Of a stretch of DNA of 64,000 nucleotides, positions 57,283 to 64,000 are shown one piece after another. The notes beneath the pieces were generated by a model, which was not told the DNA's origin, made no database searches, and was given only the letters and a program-made list of their open reading frames with translations. The stretch lies in NCBI GenBank assembly GCA_947073545.1, contig CAMTMP010000007.1, forward strand, positions 1 through 64,000, read 5' to 3'. A program made the translations under genes and the position numbers. This DNA comes from an uncultured bacterium. Lineage in GTDB: Bacteria; Bacillota; Clostridia; Lachnospirales; Lachnospiraceae. Every line of letters starts with the position of its first letter. Position 1 is the first letter of the stretch.

Positions 57283-58449
57283 TTAGACTTTAATAACCGC
57301 CCTATAAAATCTGAGAAGATCTTTTACTACATAATCCGGATGTAATTTCTCTATCCTCTCTTTTGCCCGCTTTCCCATTTCCTGTTTCTCCTGCACATTC
57401 ATTCTCGCCGCCATTTCCATTTTTATCAGTAAATCCTCCGAATCACCGATTCGACACAGCAATCCGTTTTTCTTGTGTTCTATCAGTTGTTCAAAACTCG
57501 CTCCATCCGTTCCTATCACTACCTTTGAAAGCGACATAGCTTCCAGACAGGCATTTGGGAAATTGTCAATTATGGAAGGCAGCACTACAAATTCCGCATG
57601 TTCTATTACCGGATATAGTTTTATGTGCTCTAACGGTTTCCCAATCATTACTCTGTTTTTGCATCTTCCTGCTCCTTTCATGATAATATCTACTGCCGGT
57701 CTTCCATTAACCGAAAGAGCATCTCCGATAAAGACAAAATAATAATCCTCATGACACTCTAAAAATCTCTCAAGAATTTTGGCAATAACCGTTATACCCT
57801 TTGCATAATATATTCTGCCAAAAAACAGCGCATATTTTTTCCCTTTTAAGTGCGTATCATAAAAAGAATTATCATGTACTTTAACATCTTGAATATATGG
57901 CGTCTCAATAACATAGGTTCGTTTCTTAAAGTCTTTCTGATAAGCATCTGCCATCACATTGCTGGGCGCAAATACCGCCCGACAACGTTTCCCGGCAAAA
58001 ATCTCCAATACTGACGCCACAAAAACAGAACACCTTTCCATTGAATCATACGTAGGATTCTGTTTCCTCGTATAAGATGATAATCTCATTATTGCCGGTG
58101 TTTTGCCGTTATAAAGCAATGATATGGCATTTAAAGACGTGAACTGAATAATATCTATATTTTCCAGTTTTACCAGTTCTTTCAACCGATTATTCAGGTA
58201 ATAGCTTCTACATACCGAAGCGAAAAAAACGTTTAGCCAGGAATACGCTGTATTAACAATTCGGCACTTAACTCCATATATTTTTATTCCGTCTTCAACC
58301 CTGCAGGAATCTCTGTCACTGCAATATACAATAACCGGCGTGTGCCCCATATCTTTTAAAGCATGAGATACCTTATATATATACATAGGAAATCCATCCT
58401 TTGGAATCCCTCTGTCTACATACCCATTGGCTGCATATAAAATATTCAT
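57283..58449 (-). CDS. GT4 family glycosyltransferase
   Basis: A 388-residue GT-B glycosyltransferase without the Rossmann-like fusion. N-lobe phrase DGFPMYIYKVSHALKDMGHTPV; C-lobe FFGRIYYAKGITVIAKIL, IGKPLEHIKLYPVIEHAEF and the nucleotide-sugar motif NFPNACLEAMSLSK. Its stop is 20 bases before the GT-D gene. Base composition is more A/T-rich than in the core genes. The start codon lies one base after the deacetylase stop, so the two are coupled. Confidence 0.88.
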   Translation of the reverse strand: MNILYAANGYVDRGIPKDGFPMYIYKVSHALKDMGHTPVIVYCSDRDSCRVEDGIKIYGVKCRIVNTAYSWLNVFFASVCRSYYLNNRLKELVKLENIDIIQFTSLNAISLLYNGKTPAIMRLSSYTRKQNPTYDSMERCSVFVASVLEIFAGKRCRAVFAPSNVMADAYQKDFKKRTYVIETPYIQDVKVHDNSFYDTHLKGKKYALFFGRIYYAKGITVIAKILERFLECHEDYYFVFIGDALSVNGRPAVDIIMKGAGRCKNRVMIGKPLEHIKLYPVIEHAEFVVLPSIIDNFPNACLEAMSLSKVVIGTDGASFEQLIEHKKNGLLCRIGDSEDLLIKMEMAARMNVQEKQEMGKRAKERIEKLHPDYVVKDLLRFYRAVIKV

Positions 58450-58450
58450 A

Positions 58451-59410
58451 TCAGTTTTTCCTTATCCGCAAACTTTTTCCGTACCGATAAACAAATTCTG
58501 TCAACCCAATCCCCTTGTAATCCTCCTTCATATAGGAAAACAACTCCTCCAAATCACAGTACAGCTTTTCAATTTGCCTTTCACTTCCAAACGTAGGGCT
58601 GCCGCCGGGCATTAACTCTGAAGAATGGAGCATAAATTCAATATACGGCTGCCGTGTTTTCTGGTTCCAATCAACGATTGCTTTCATATCTTCCAAGTTA
58701 TTCCCTGTCGGGCGAAACCATTTATGTACAATTGCTTGTTTGCATGTGCGGGGATGAAGACATGCTTCCAAATGTAAATTCGGTTTTATAGTGACCGGGA
58801 CTTCTATCATCTGTGATTCCCTGTCCTTTGAAATATTATAAATTCCTCTTGGAAACAATCTATAATCTGTTCCTCTGCTGTTTTTTGTCTGACCTGTAGT
58901 ATGACGCCAGCTAAGGCCGGGCGTAACCGTGCAGTCTGCAATATATCCCTTTTGAGCAAGAAGTCCAACATATTTTTGGTCTAAATACCATCTGCCTCCC
59001 CTGTGGCTTTTAATAGGTGTCTGAAAAGTATCTTCCAAAAGCTTTGTCAGATAGTCAATTTTCTGTTCCAGAATGTACATGGGATATTCCCCTGCATAAG
59101 CCTTATTTCCCCCCTGTCTATCCGGCAATGAATATAATGGCGGGCTGTTAAATGCATGAAGGTGCATTCCGATTTCCAGCTTTTTATTTTTCAGCCCTTC
59201 TTTCGCCAACTCCTGCAAAGGCTCCGATAATGCCATCTCGTAATTTGTCAGATAGGTGGGAACGAAGCCGTATTTTTCGCATAACATCTGAAAACGTTCT
59301 AAATAAGCGCCATTTTTATTTGTGATTCTGCTCAGCGCTTTCTCAGAGTTTCTAACCCTCCATAAATTGTCTCCCTCGGTATCAATTGTAATAATAAATT
59401 TTTTCTTCAT
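58451..59410 (-). CDS. Polysaccharide deacetylase-like protein (NodB-type fold)
   Basis: A 319-residue protein starting with the catalytic strand FIITIDTEGDN (Asp10, Glu12, Asp14). It continues with EIGMHLHAF, which places the metal-binding His pair, and SHRGGRWYLD, which resembles motif 3. This is a CE4-like divalent-metal deacetylase fold as found in capsule loci. There is no signal peptide, suggesting a cytoplasmic lipid-linked substrate. AGAGGAACGG favours the ATG at 59408-59410 over one six codons upstream. Confidence 0.82.
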   Translation of the reverse strand: MKKKFIITIDTEGDNLWRVRNSEKALSRITNKNGAYLERFQMLCEKYGFVPTYLTNYEMALSEPLQELAKEGLKNKKLEIGMHLHAFNSPPLYSLPDRQGGNKAYAGEYPMYILEQKIDYLTKLLEDTFQTPIKSHRGGRWYLDQKYVGLLAQKGYIADCTVTPGLSWRHTTGQTKNSRGTDYRLFPRGIYNISKDRESQMIEVPVTIKPNLHLEACLHPRTCKQAIVHKWFRPTGNNLEDMKAIVDWNQKTRQPYIEFMLHSSELMPGGSPTFGSERQIEKLYCDLEELFSYMKEDYKGIGLTEFVYRYGKSLRIRKN

Positions 59411-59433
59411 GGCCGTTCCTCTGCCCATATTCC

Positions 59434-60345
59434 CTATGTCATATAAATATTAACCATCGGGTACCAATGCTTTGTTTCAATCTGCTTTTCTATTTGAAAT
59501 ATGCCACTGTCCAGAATCATATCGTGGCACACCGTATTAATATATATGATTCTGATTTTTCTATGGTTTCGCATATAACTGTCTTTTATATTATCTATTA
59601 CCTTCTGAAAAACAGAACCGCTGAACGGATTATAAAAGTAAAAATAATTGTATCTGTCAATTTCTGTGATTTCACGCGCGTCCGCACAGCATATTTCTAT
59701 ATCACTGATTTTCAACCTGTCAAAATTGTCCTGCGCTATCGTACATAGTTCCTGATCTCTCTCGACTCCGCCAAGATTGCGAAAACCATACTCATAAAAC
59801 TGAACCAATGCGGCTCCTTTTCCCATTCCGTAATCAAATATGGCATCATCGCTTTTCAGTGATACTGATGATACGATTTCCTTAATTGTCATATATGGAG
59901 ATGGCGTATATTCCGCACACTCAAAACTCTCGTTTCTTTTATTCTCAAGAAAATCACATCCGTATTTGTCTTCCATCCATATAAGAAAATTTAATGACTG
60001 TCCTTTGTTATCGTCAAAAAGCACCTCCCGCACGTCGAAATAGTGCTGATCTTTCAATGCGCCTATTTCTTTGCACAGCATTTCAGGCTCTTCCGTATCT
60101 TTCATACATAAGAAAATAAATACACCCGCAGGGTCCTTCGTTTTTAAGAACTCCGCTCTTTGTATTCCCTCGTTCGTATCATTTTTATCAATTATGCTGA
60201 CTTGATATCCGCCACGCTTTTTCAAATAGTCATATAGAAATTCTCCGATCTCACAGTAATATCCCCATATGATAATTTCTTTCTGCCTCGCCCCGCTGCC
60301 CTCTAAAACTTTCTCCAGCCTTCGTCCCATTTCATCCCAAAACAT
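59434..60345 (-). CDS. Class I methyltransferase with N-terminal Rossmann-like module
   Basis: A 303-residue protein. Residues 21-108 form the shared module (EIIIWGYYCEIGEF, SIIDKND, VFIFLCMKDTE). The SAM domain (about 150-303) has motif I IFDYGMGKGAALVQ, GGVERDQELCTIA and the motif IV-like NYFYFYNPFSG. Asn-Pro-Phe after the strand recalls nucleic-acid or amine methyltransferases, but the substrate here is probably a sugar or lipid-linked glycan. GAGGGGAG precedes the ATG. Confidence 0.78.
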   Translation of the reverse strand: MFWDEMGRRLEKVLEGSGARQKEIIIWGYYCEIGEFLYDYLKKRGGYQVSIIDKNDTNEGIQRAEFLKTKDPAGVFIFLCMKDTEEPEMLCKEIGALKDQHYFDVREVLFDDNKGQSLNFLIWMEDKYGCDFLENKRNESFECAEYTPSPYMTIKEIVSSVSLKSDDAIFDYGMGKGAALVQFYEYGFRNLGGVERDQELCTIAQDNFDRLKISDIEICCADAREITEIDRYNYFYFYNPFSGSVFQKVIDNIKDSYMRNHRKIRIIYINTVCHDMILDSGIFQIEKQIETKHWYPMVNIYMT

Positions 60346-60372
60346 ATTTTTCTCCCCTCAGATCGGCATCCA

Positions 60373-61473
60373 TCAAAACAGTAATGTAACCAAATTCTTG
60401 TCTCTGAAATACCCGAACTCTGACAACTTACTTTCCAATTTTTGAAAGGTCTGTTCCTGTAGTGTCATTAATAACAGATGCCGGCCACCATCAAAGCGTT
60501 CCAAGTCTTCATCCCGTAAATACTGTGCTTTTTCCGGTGCTTTTGCATAATTATCAAGAATTTTGTAATGTGTGTATTCCAGACGTTCCATTTCATCCCG
60601 CACATATTTCCCTATTTTGCCAAATCCGTATATGATGATCTCTTTCTCTTGTTCTTTCATTATATTTTTTAATTTGTCATCAATCATTTTGATCATTTTA
60701 CAAGGTATTGCAAAACCGGATTGATATGTAATCACATTTCCGCCAAATCCGCGTTTGAAATCAGCTATAGCATGGGTTTCCTCAGAAAAATCCGATATCC
60801 CGTTAAAATCATAGATCTCATACCCTTCCGATTTAAAATACAGCATATCCTGATAATGCATCATCCTATTCGCGCGTCCAATCAGGTTTTTATACTGTAC
60901 ATATTCTTCCTTTCGGTACAGAGAACATGATGTGGCAAGCATCGCCCGTTTGTCCTCTTTGTCCAGATAATAAGTATGTTCAACAAGCAGTGTACCGTCA
61001 CTACTATAGCATTTCGTCACCGCATACATCCCATCTGCGGCTAATTTTCTGATTTTAGCCTCTCCTATATGTCCCAGATTCTTTAAATCGGCAAAAGCAT
61101 TATACAGTGTAAGAAATTCCTGCAGTTCTTGTTCTGATATGTCCATTAGAAATTCCGTACAGAGTTCGTCCCTATTTAGCGCACGCCTGACTTCATAACG
61201 CGTATTCTTGGTCATTTGCTGCAAAAGCTCTTCCGGCGATTTTAACAGAGACACTTCTATTGAATGCGTATGATTTCCCCGGCAGCCACCATATTCTATA
61301 AAGCTCATAACAGCCTTGTATTTATCAAAAACATCGTCGCTGACATTCTGAGGATAAATTACGTTTAAGGAATCATAATCGCTATACTCTTTTTCAATCG
61401 TGTCAAGGTTTAAACCTTTACTAAAATAAATGACACAAATTGACCTGTCATTTTCATTGAACACGAACTCCAT
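60373..61473 (-). CDS. FemAB/GNAT-like acyltransferase with C-terminal Rossmann-like module
   Basis: A 366-residue protein. The N-terminal 270 residues look like a FemABX/GNAT-fold acyl- or aminoacyl-transferase: MTKNTRYEVRRALN in the first half, then YDFNGISDFSEETHAIADFKRGFGG, the pattern that in FemAB proteins ends the catalytic domain. Residues 277-366 are the shared module (EIIIYGFGKIGKYV, KILDNYA, HLLLMTLQEQT). It may attach an amino acid or acyl group to an amino sugar. GGAGAGAG precedes the ATG. Confidence 0.72.
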   Translation of the reverse strand: MEFVFNENDRSICVIYFSKGLNLDTIEKEYSDYDSLNVIYPQNVSDDVFDKYKAVMSFIEYGGCRGNHTHSIEVSLLKSPEELLQQMTKNTRYEVRRALNRDELCTEFLMDISEQELQEFLTLYNAFADLKNLGHIGEAKIRKLAADGMYAVTKCYSSDGTLLVEHTYYLDKEDKRAMLATSCSLYRKEEYVQYKNLIGRANRMMHYQDMLYFKSEGYEIYDFNGISDFSEETHAIADFKRGFGGNVITYQSGFAIPCKMIKMIDDKLKNIMKEQEKEIIIYGFGKIGKYVRDEMERLEYTHYKILDNYAKAPEKAQYLRDEDLERFDGGRHLLLMTLQEQTFQKLESKLSEFGYFRDKNLVTLLF

Positions 61474-61486
61474 TTACTCTCTCCTG

Positions 61487-61969
61487 TTATAACTCAAACA
61501 AAATATCCTCTAAGGACATGATCTCTATATTCGATTTTGCTTCTAATTGTTCTTCGATTTCATTGTAAAAATATATTGCCGTCACAATAATTGCATCCAC
61601 ATTCTCCAATTCATCCTCCGGGCTTACGATAACAATGTCCGAATATATACTCGTTGCGTTTTTGTCAATACAATACCGCACACTGATATCAGAATTTTTC
61701 AGCTCTTCATATAAGCGCTGCCCCACAAAACTCATGCCGTAAATAGCAATGGATTTAATATCATGCGCATGAAAATAATCTGTGATTGACTTTCCTTCCT
61801 GCTTTGTCTGCATCCATCGGTCATACAATTTCATAATGGCCAGATGCTTGTTCGCTAACTGCTGGCTTTCATCTCCTCCTATCACTTTGCCTGTCGCAAC
61901 TACTCCTCCAATCGCGCCTATAGCCGTACCTGTTAATAAAGATAAAATACTCACTGCCCCTTTTTTCAT
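61487..61969 (-). CDS. Stand-alone Rossmann-like module with an N-terminal membrane segment
   Basis: A 160-residue protein. Residues 4-30 form one hydrophobic helix rich in Gly, Ala and Thr. A helical linker (about 40-68; LYDRWMQTKQEGKSITDYF) leads to the module at 70-160: SIAIYGMSFVGQRLYEEL, YCIDK, VDAIIVTAIYFYNEI, ending LEDILFEL. It closely resembles the C-terminal modules of the WbsX and PIG-L proteins, including the RW...G..I linker. No catalytic domain. AGGAGG precedes the ATG. It could be a membrane anchor or scaffold for the other enzymes (inference). Confidence 0.78.
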   Translation of the reverse strand: MKKGAVSILSLLTGTAIGAIGGVVATGKVIGGDESQQLANKHLAIMKLYDRWMQTKQEGKSITDYFHAHDIKSIAIYGMSFVGQRLYEELKNSDISVRYCIDKNATSIYSDIVIVSPEDELENVDAIIVTAIYFYNEIEEQLEAKSNIEIMSLEDILFEL

Positions 61970-62017
61970 TGCAATTTCCTCCTAAAACCTGTAAATTTTT
62001 CATTTCTATATTACACT

Positions 62018-63211
62018 TTAAAAATCATCCAGCAAAATGCACTTTCTCTTACTTTTTATCTCATGAATAAAATCCTCGTAACCCTTACGCGGAAATGCTA
62101 GTATAATCAAGTCACAATCCGGAATCTCCATATACGGTTTAATGACTCGGATTCCTTTATATTCTTCAACTGACTGATCGATTCCTGCAACAATGTCAAC
62201 CCCATTTTCCAGTAATAAATCGCAAAGCGGCTTTCCCCTTTTTCCTAACCCCCATACAATAATTTTCCTATAATTATTACCCGTAACATAATCTTTCACT
62301 TTATATCTTTGTCTTTTCTCCGTCTCTTCCAGCATTTTTTCATGTATAAACAAATTGCTGCTTACTACTGCATTATATATCCGCAAAAGTTCTTTTTCAT
62401 AATGCAATTTAATGATATTATGGTATTCATCCAGCACACTTTTTTCAGGCATATACTCCCATGTCATACTAAGCATCCAGAAAATGTCCCTGACATTTTT
62501 ATATGTGTCTTCCGTAATCTGAAAACAGCCAATATTGATCAATTCATCCTTATCATTTAAAAATGTATACTTATCCGCACAGACAGTACCGAGTAAAATT
62601 TTAGTAGCTACGCTTTTCTTTACCGCGATTATATCCGAAGTCCCTTCTAAAATACCCAAATAGTTCAGCGAAACATCATGCACCAGAACAACCGCATCTT
62701 TTGATAAATACGGAAGTATAGCAAGAAAATCCAACAATTCCCCCGGCAGAACGTGAGCGCTGTCAATAAAAACTAAATCTATACCCTTTCCTATTCTCTC
62801 TAACTGCCCTGCGATTGTCCTTCCTGTTAGTATGGATACCATCTTATCCCAACCGTACTTATCATTGAAATAACTGCAGATACAGCCAGATTCATATCTG
62901 TCGTCATAATACAGCTTCCTCGATAAATCTACACCATATACTCTGCTGTCCAGTTCGAGCATTGAAACTGCCTTTGCAATTACGGCCGTAGTGCCTCCTT
63001 CTGCAATCCCTATTTCAACAATTTTTTTAGATTTACGCTCTCGAATAATTCCGCATATTAGCGCCTGATCAAAATCCCTTACCTGCCTTCTCTCTATGGT
63101 CCATTCTTTTGGCACCTCATTAAGAATCTCAAGCGGTTCATACCAACAATCTGCCCTCATAATTTGCATTCTCCCATTTCTATAGTGAAACACTTTATAA
63201 TAGTATTCCAC
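62018..63211 (-). CDS. CmcI-like/Methyltransf_24 methyltransferase with C-terminal Rossmann-like module
   Basis: A 397-residue protein. The SAM domain (about 50-240) has KIVEIGIAEGGTTAVIA, VYGVDLSRK, DLVFIDSAHVLPGELLDFL and VLVHDVSLNYLG, the pattern of CmcI-like and Methyltransf_24 enzymes. Residues 315-397 are the shared module (KIIVWGLGKRGKPL, AGIDQS, DLIILAFPRKG). The GTG at 63209-63211 has GGAAAG upstream and overlaps the amidotransferase stop; an ATG 17 codons inside (63160) is the alternative. Confidence 0.8.
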   Translation of the reverse strand: MEYYYKVFHYRNGRMQIMRADCWYEPLEILNEVPKEWTIERRQVRDFDQALICGIIRERKSKKIVEIGIAEGGTTAVIAKAVSMLELDSRVYGVDLSRKLYYDDRYESGCICSYFNDKYGWDKMVSILTGRTIAGQLERIGKGIDLVFIDSAHVLPGELLDFLAILPYLSKDAVVLVHDVSLNYLGILEGTSDIIAVKKSVATKILLGTVCADKYTFLNDKDELINIGCFQITEDTYKNVRDIFWMLSMTWEYMPEKSVLDEYHNIIKLHYEKELLRIYNAVVSSNLFIHEKMLEETEKRQRYKVKDYVTGNNYRKIIVWGLGKRGKPLCDLLLENGVDIVAGIDQSVEEYKGIRVIKPYMEIPDCDLIILAFPRKGYEDFIHEIKSKRKCILLDDF

Positions 63212-64000
63212 ACATGTCTTTCCATTCCGACTTTAATAGTCTCTCAAAGCTTGTACAGTTTCCAACACCGATGTAATTATCAGGAACCGCAAACCCTTGT
63301 TTCTTTCTATATAAAATATCCTCTGGCAGTACATCTTCATATGCTTTTTTTAATATTGTTTTTAATTCGTTTCCATAAAAATACTCGTCCTGCGCCAAAG
63401 AAAACACGTACTCCACCAAATCTCTGTCCAAAAAGGGTACTCTCGCCTCCAACGATGTACGCATGGCCGTCCGGTCGGTTTTTGTCAAAACATCTCCCGG
63501 CAAGTAGGTCTTAAAATCCAAATACCGCATTCTTGTCATAAGAGGTAATTCTTTATGATAATATTTCCTCAAAAACCATTTGCTGTCATATTCTTCATCA
63601 ATATGAAGCTTTTTTCTCCATCCTTTATATGTTTCCTGCTCGAAAAACCCAAGGAAACGGCCATACGCAGACAAATCACCTTCCAGTTTTCTGATGGTAT
63701 TTCCTTTTAATACACTCCCCACAAAACGTGATTTTTTCAAAAAGTTTTCTAATTTTTCTCCACCGGCCAGCCTTTCTTTTCTTCCCTCAATAAACCAGCG
63801 ATATCGTTCATATCCCCCGAAAATTTCGTCTCCTCCATCCCCGGTCAAAACAACCTTAACTTTCTTTCTTGCCAGCTTAGATACAAGTAAGGTGGGATAA
63901 GCCGTCGTATCTCCAAACGGTTCGTCAAACAGATCCGCCAAGGTGCCCTTCAAATTCGAAATATCTTCTGCAGACAACACCTGCAATATATTCGGAATAC
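63195..64000 (-). CDS. Asparagine-synthase-like amidotransferase, 5' part cut off by window edge
   Basis: The C-terminal 267 or so residues of an AsnB-type ATP-dependent synthetase; the frame stays open to the right edge. The ATP-pyrophosphatase domain has VVLTGDGGDEIFGGYERY, TSLEARVPFLDRDLVEYV and KKQGFAVPDNYI. In surface-glycan clusters, AsnB relatives often turn uronic-acid carboxylates into amides rather than making asparagine. The N-terminal glutaminase domain is outside the window. It is the first visible gene of the cluster. Confidence 0.88.
   Translation of the reverse strand, partial: IPNILQVLSAEDISNLKGTLADLFDEPFGDTTAYPTLLVSKLARKKVKVVLTGDGGDEIFGGYERYRWFIEGRKERLAGGEKLENFLKKSRFVGSVLKGNTIRKLEGDLSAYGRFLGFFEQETYKGWRKKLHIDEEYDSKWFLRKYYHKELPLMTRMRYLDFKTYLPGDVLTKTDRTAMRTSLEARVPFLDRDLVEYVFSLAQDEYFYGNELKTILKKAYEDVLPEDILYRKKQGFAVPDNYIGVGNCTSFERLLKSEWKDMCGILL

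Overview
The window looks like chromosomal DNA of a gut-type, low-to-mid GC Clostridia, most likely Lachnospiraceae. The reasons are the gene content (GH2, GH51 and GH3 glycosidases, an Mgl sugar importer, an Amt-GlnK fusion, a rapZ-whiA-Crh/HPr block, HprK, an FtsH with a long low-complexity tail), AGGAGG-type ribosome binding sites, Gram-positive promoters with 17-base spacers, and no sign of an outer-membrane pathway. No rRNA, tRNA, CRISPR array, transposase or phage gene was seen.

Layout. (1) 0.2-10.3 kb, mostly minus strand: beta-galactosidase, an ammonium channel fused to a P-II protein, a small unknown protein, an EamA exporter, a GNAT acetyltransferase, a cyclophilin (plus strand), an orphan AgrC-like kinase and a small membrane protein with one InlB-type repeat. 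(2) 10.5-14.4 kb, minus: a complete galactose-type ABC importer, mglBAC. (3) 14.7-20.2 kb: a response regulator, a repeat-rich surface protein read in the opposite direction, a 7TM-DISM-type histidine kinase and an AraC regulator, packed with convergent overlaps. (4) 20.5-24.0 kb, plus: GH51 arabinofuranosidase and a sodium:alanine symporter, preceded respectively by a MITE-like palindrome and a probable attenuator. (5) 24.1-36.5 kb, minus: core genes for fructose-bisphosphate aldolase, lipid kinase, Crh-like HPr, WhiA, RapZ, MurB, ROK glucokinase, HPr kinase, a HicB-like protein, UvrC and FtsH. (6) pyrG on the plus strand with a leader carrying a terminator, and a GH3 beta-glucosidase on the minus strand.

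(7) 41.2-64.0 kb, minus: one long, tightly spaced surface-glycan gene cluster running off the right edge. It starts (5') with an asparagine-synthase-like amidotransferase, passes through methyltransferases, a FemAB/GNAT-like protein, a deacetylase, GT4 and GT-D glycosyltransferases, a Stealth phosphotransferase, a PIG-L deacetylase, a WbsX protein, two FkbM methyltransferases and a HAD protein. It ends with an Rpe / TarI-like / TarJ-like trio that could make a CDP-polyol such as CDP-ribitol. A strong terminator closes the cluster.

The most striking feature is in this cluster. Twelve of its sixteen genes between 43.6 and 63.2 kb carry the same roughly 90-residue Rossmann-like module, fused at the N-terminus, middle or C-terminus of unrelated enzymes. 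It also occurs once on its own behind a membrane segment. The module has a beta strand followed by YGxGxxG or a variant, an acidic residue at the end of the second strand, and a later D-hydrophobic-TA strand. I do not know a described system of this kind. A shared nucleotide-sugar-binding or docking role is inference.

Regulation visible in the sequence includes strong promoters before amt, the cyclophilin gene, mglB, araC, alsT, fba and ftsH, hairpin leaders before amt, alsT and pyrG, and intrinsic terminators at most convergent junctions.
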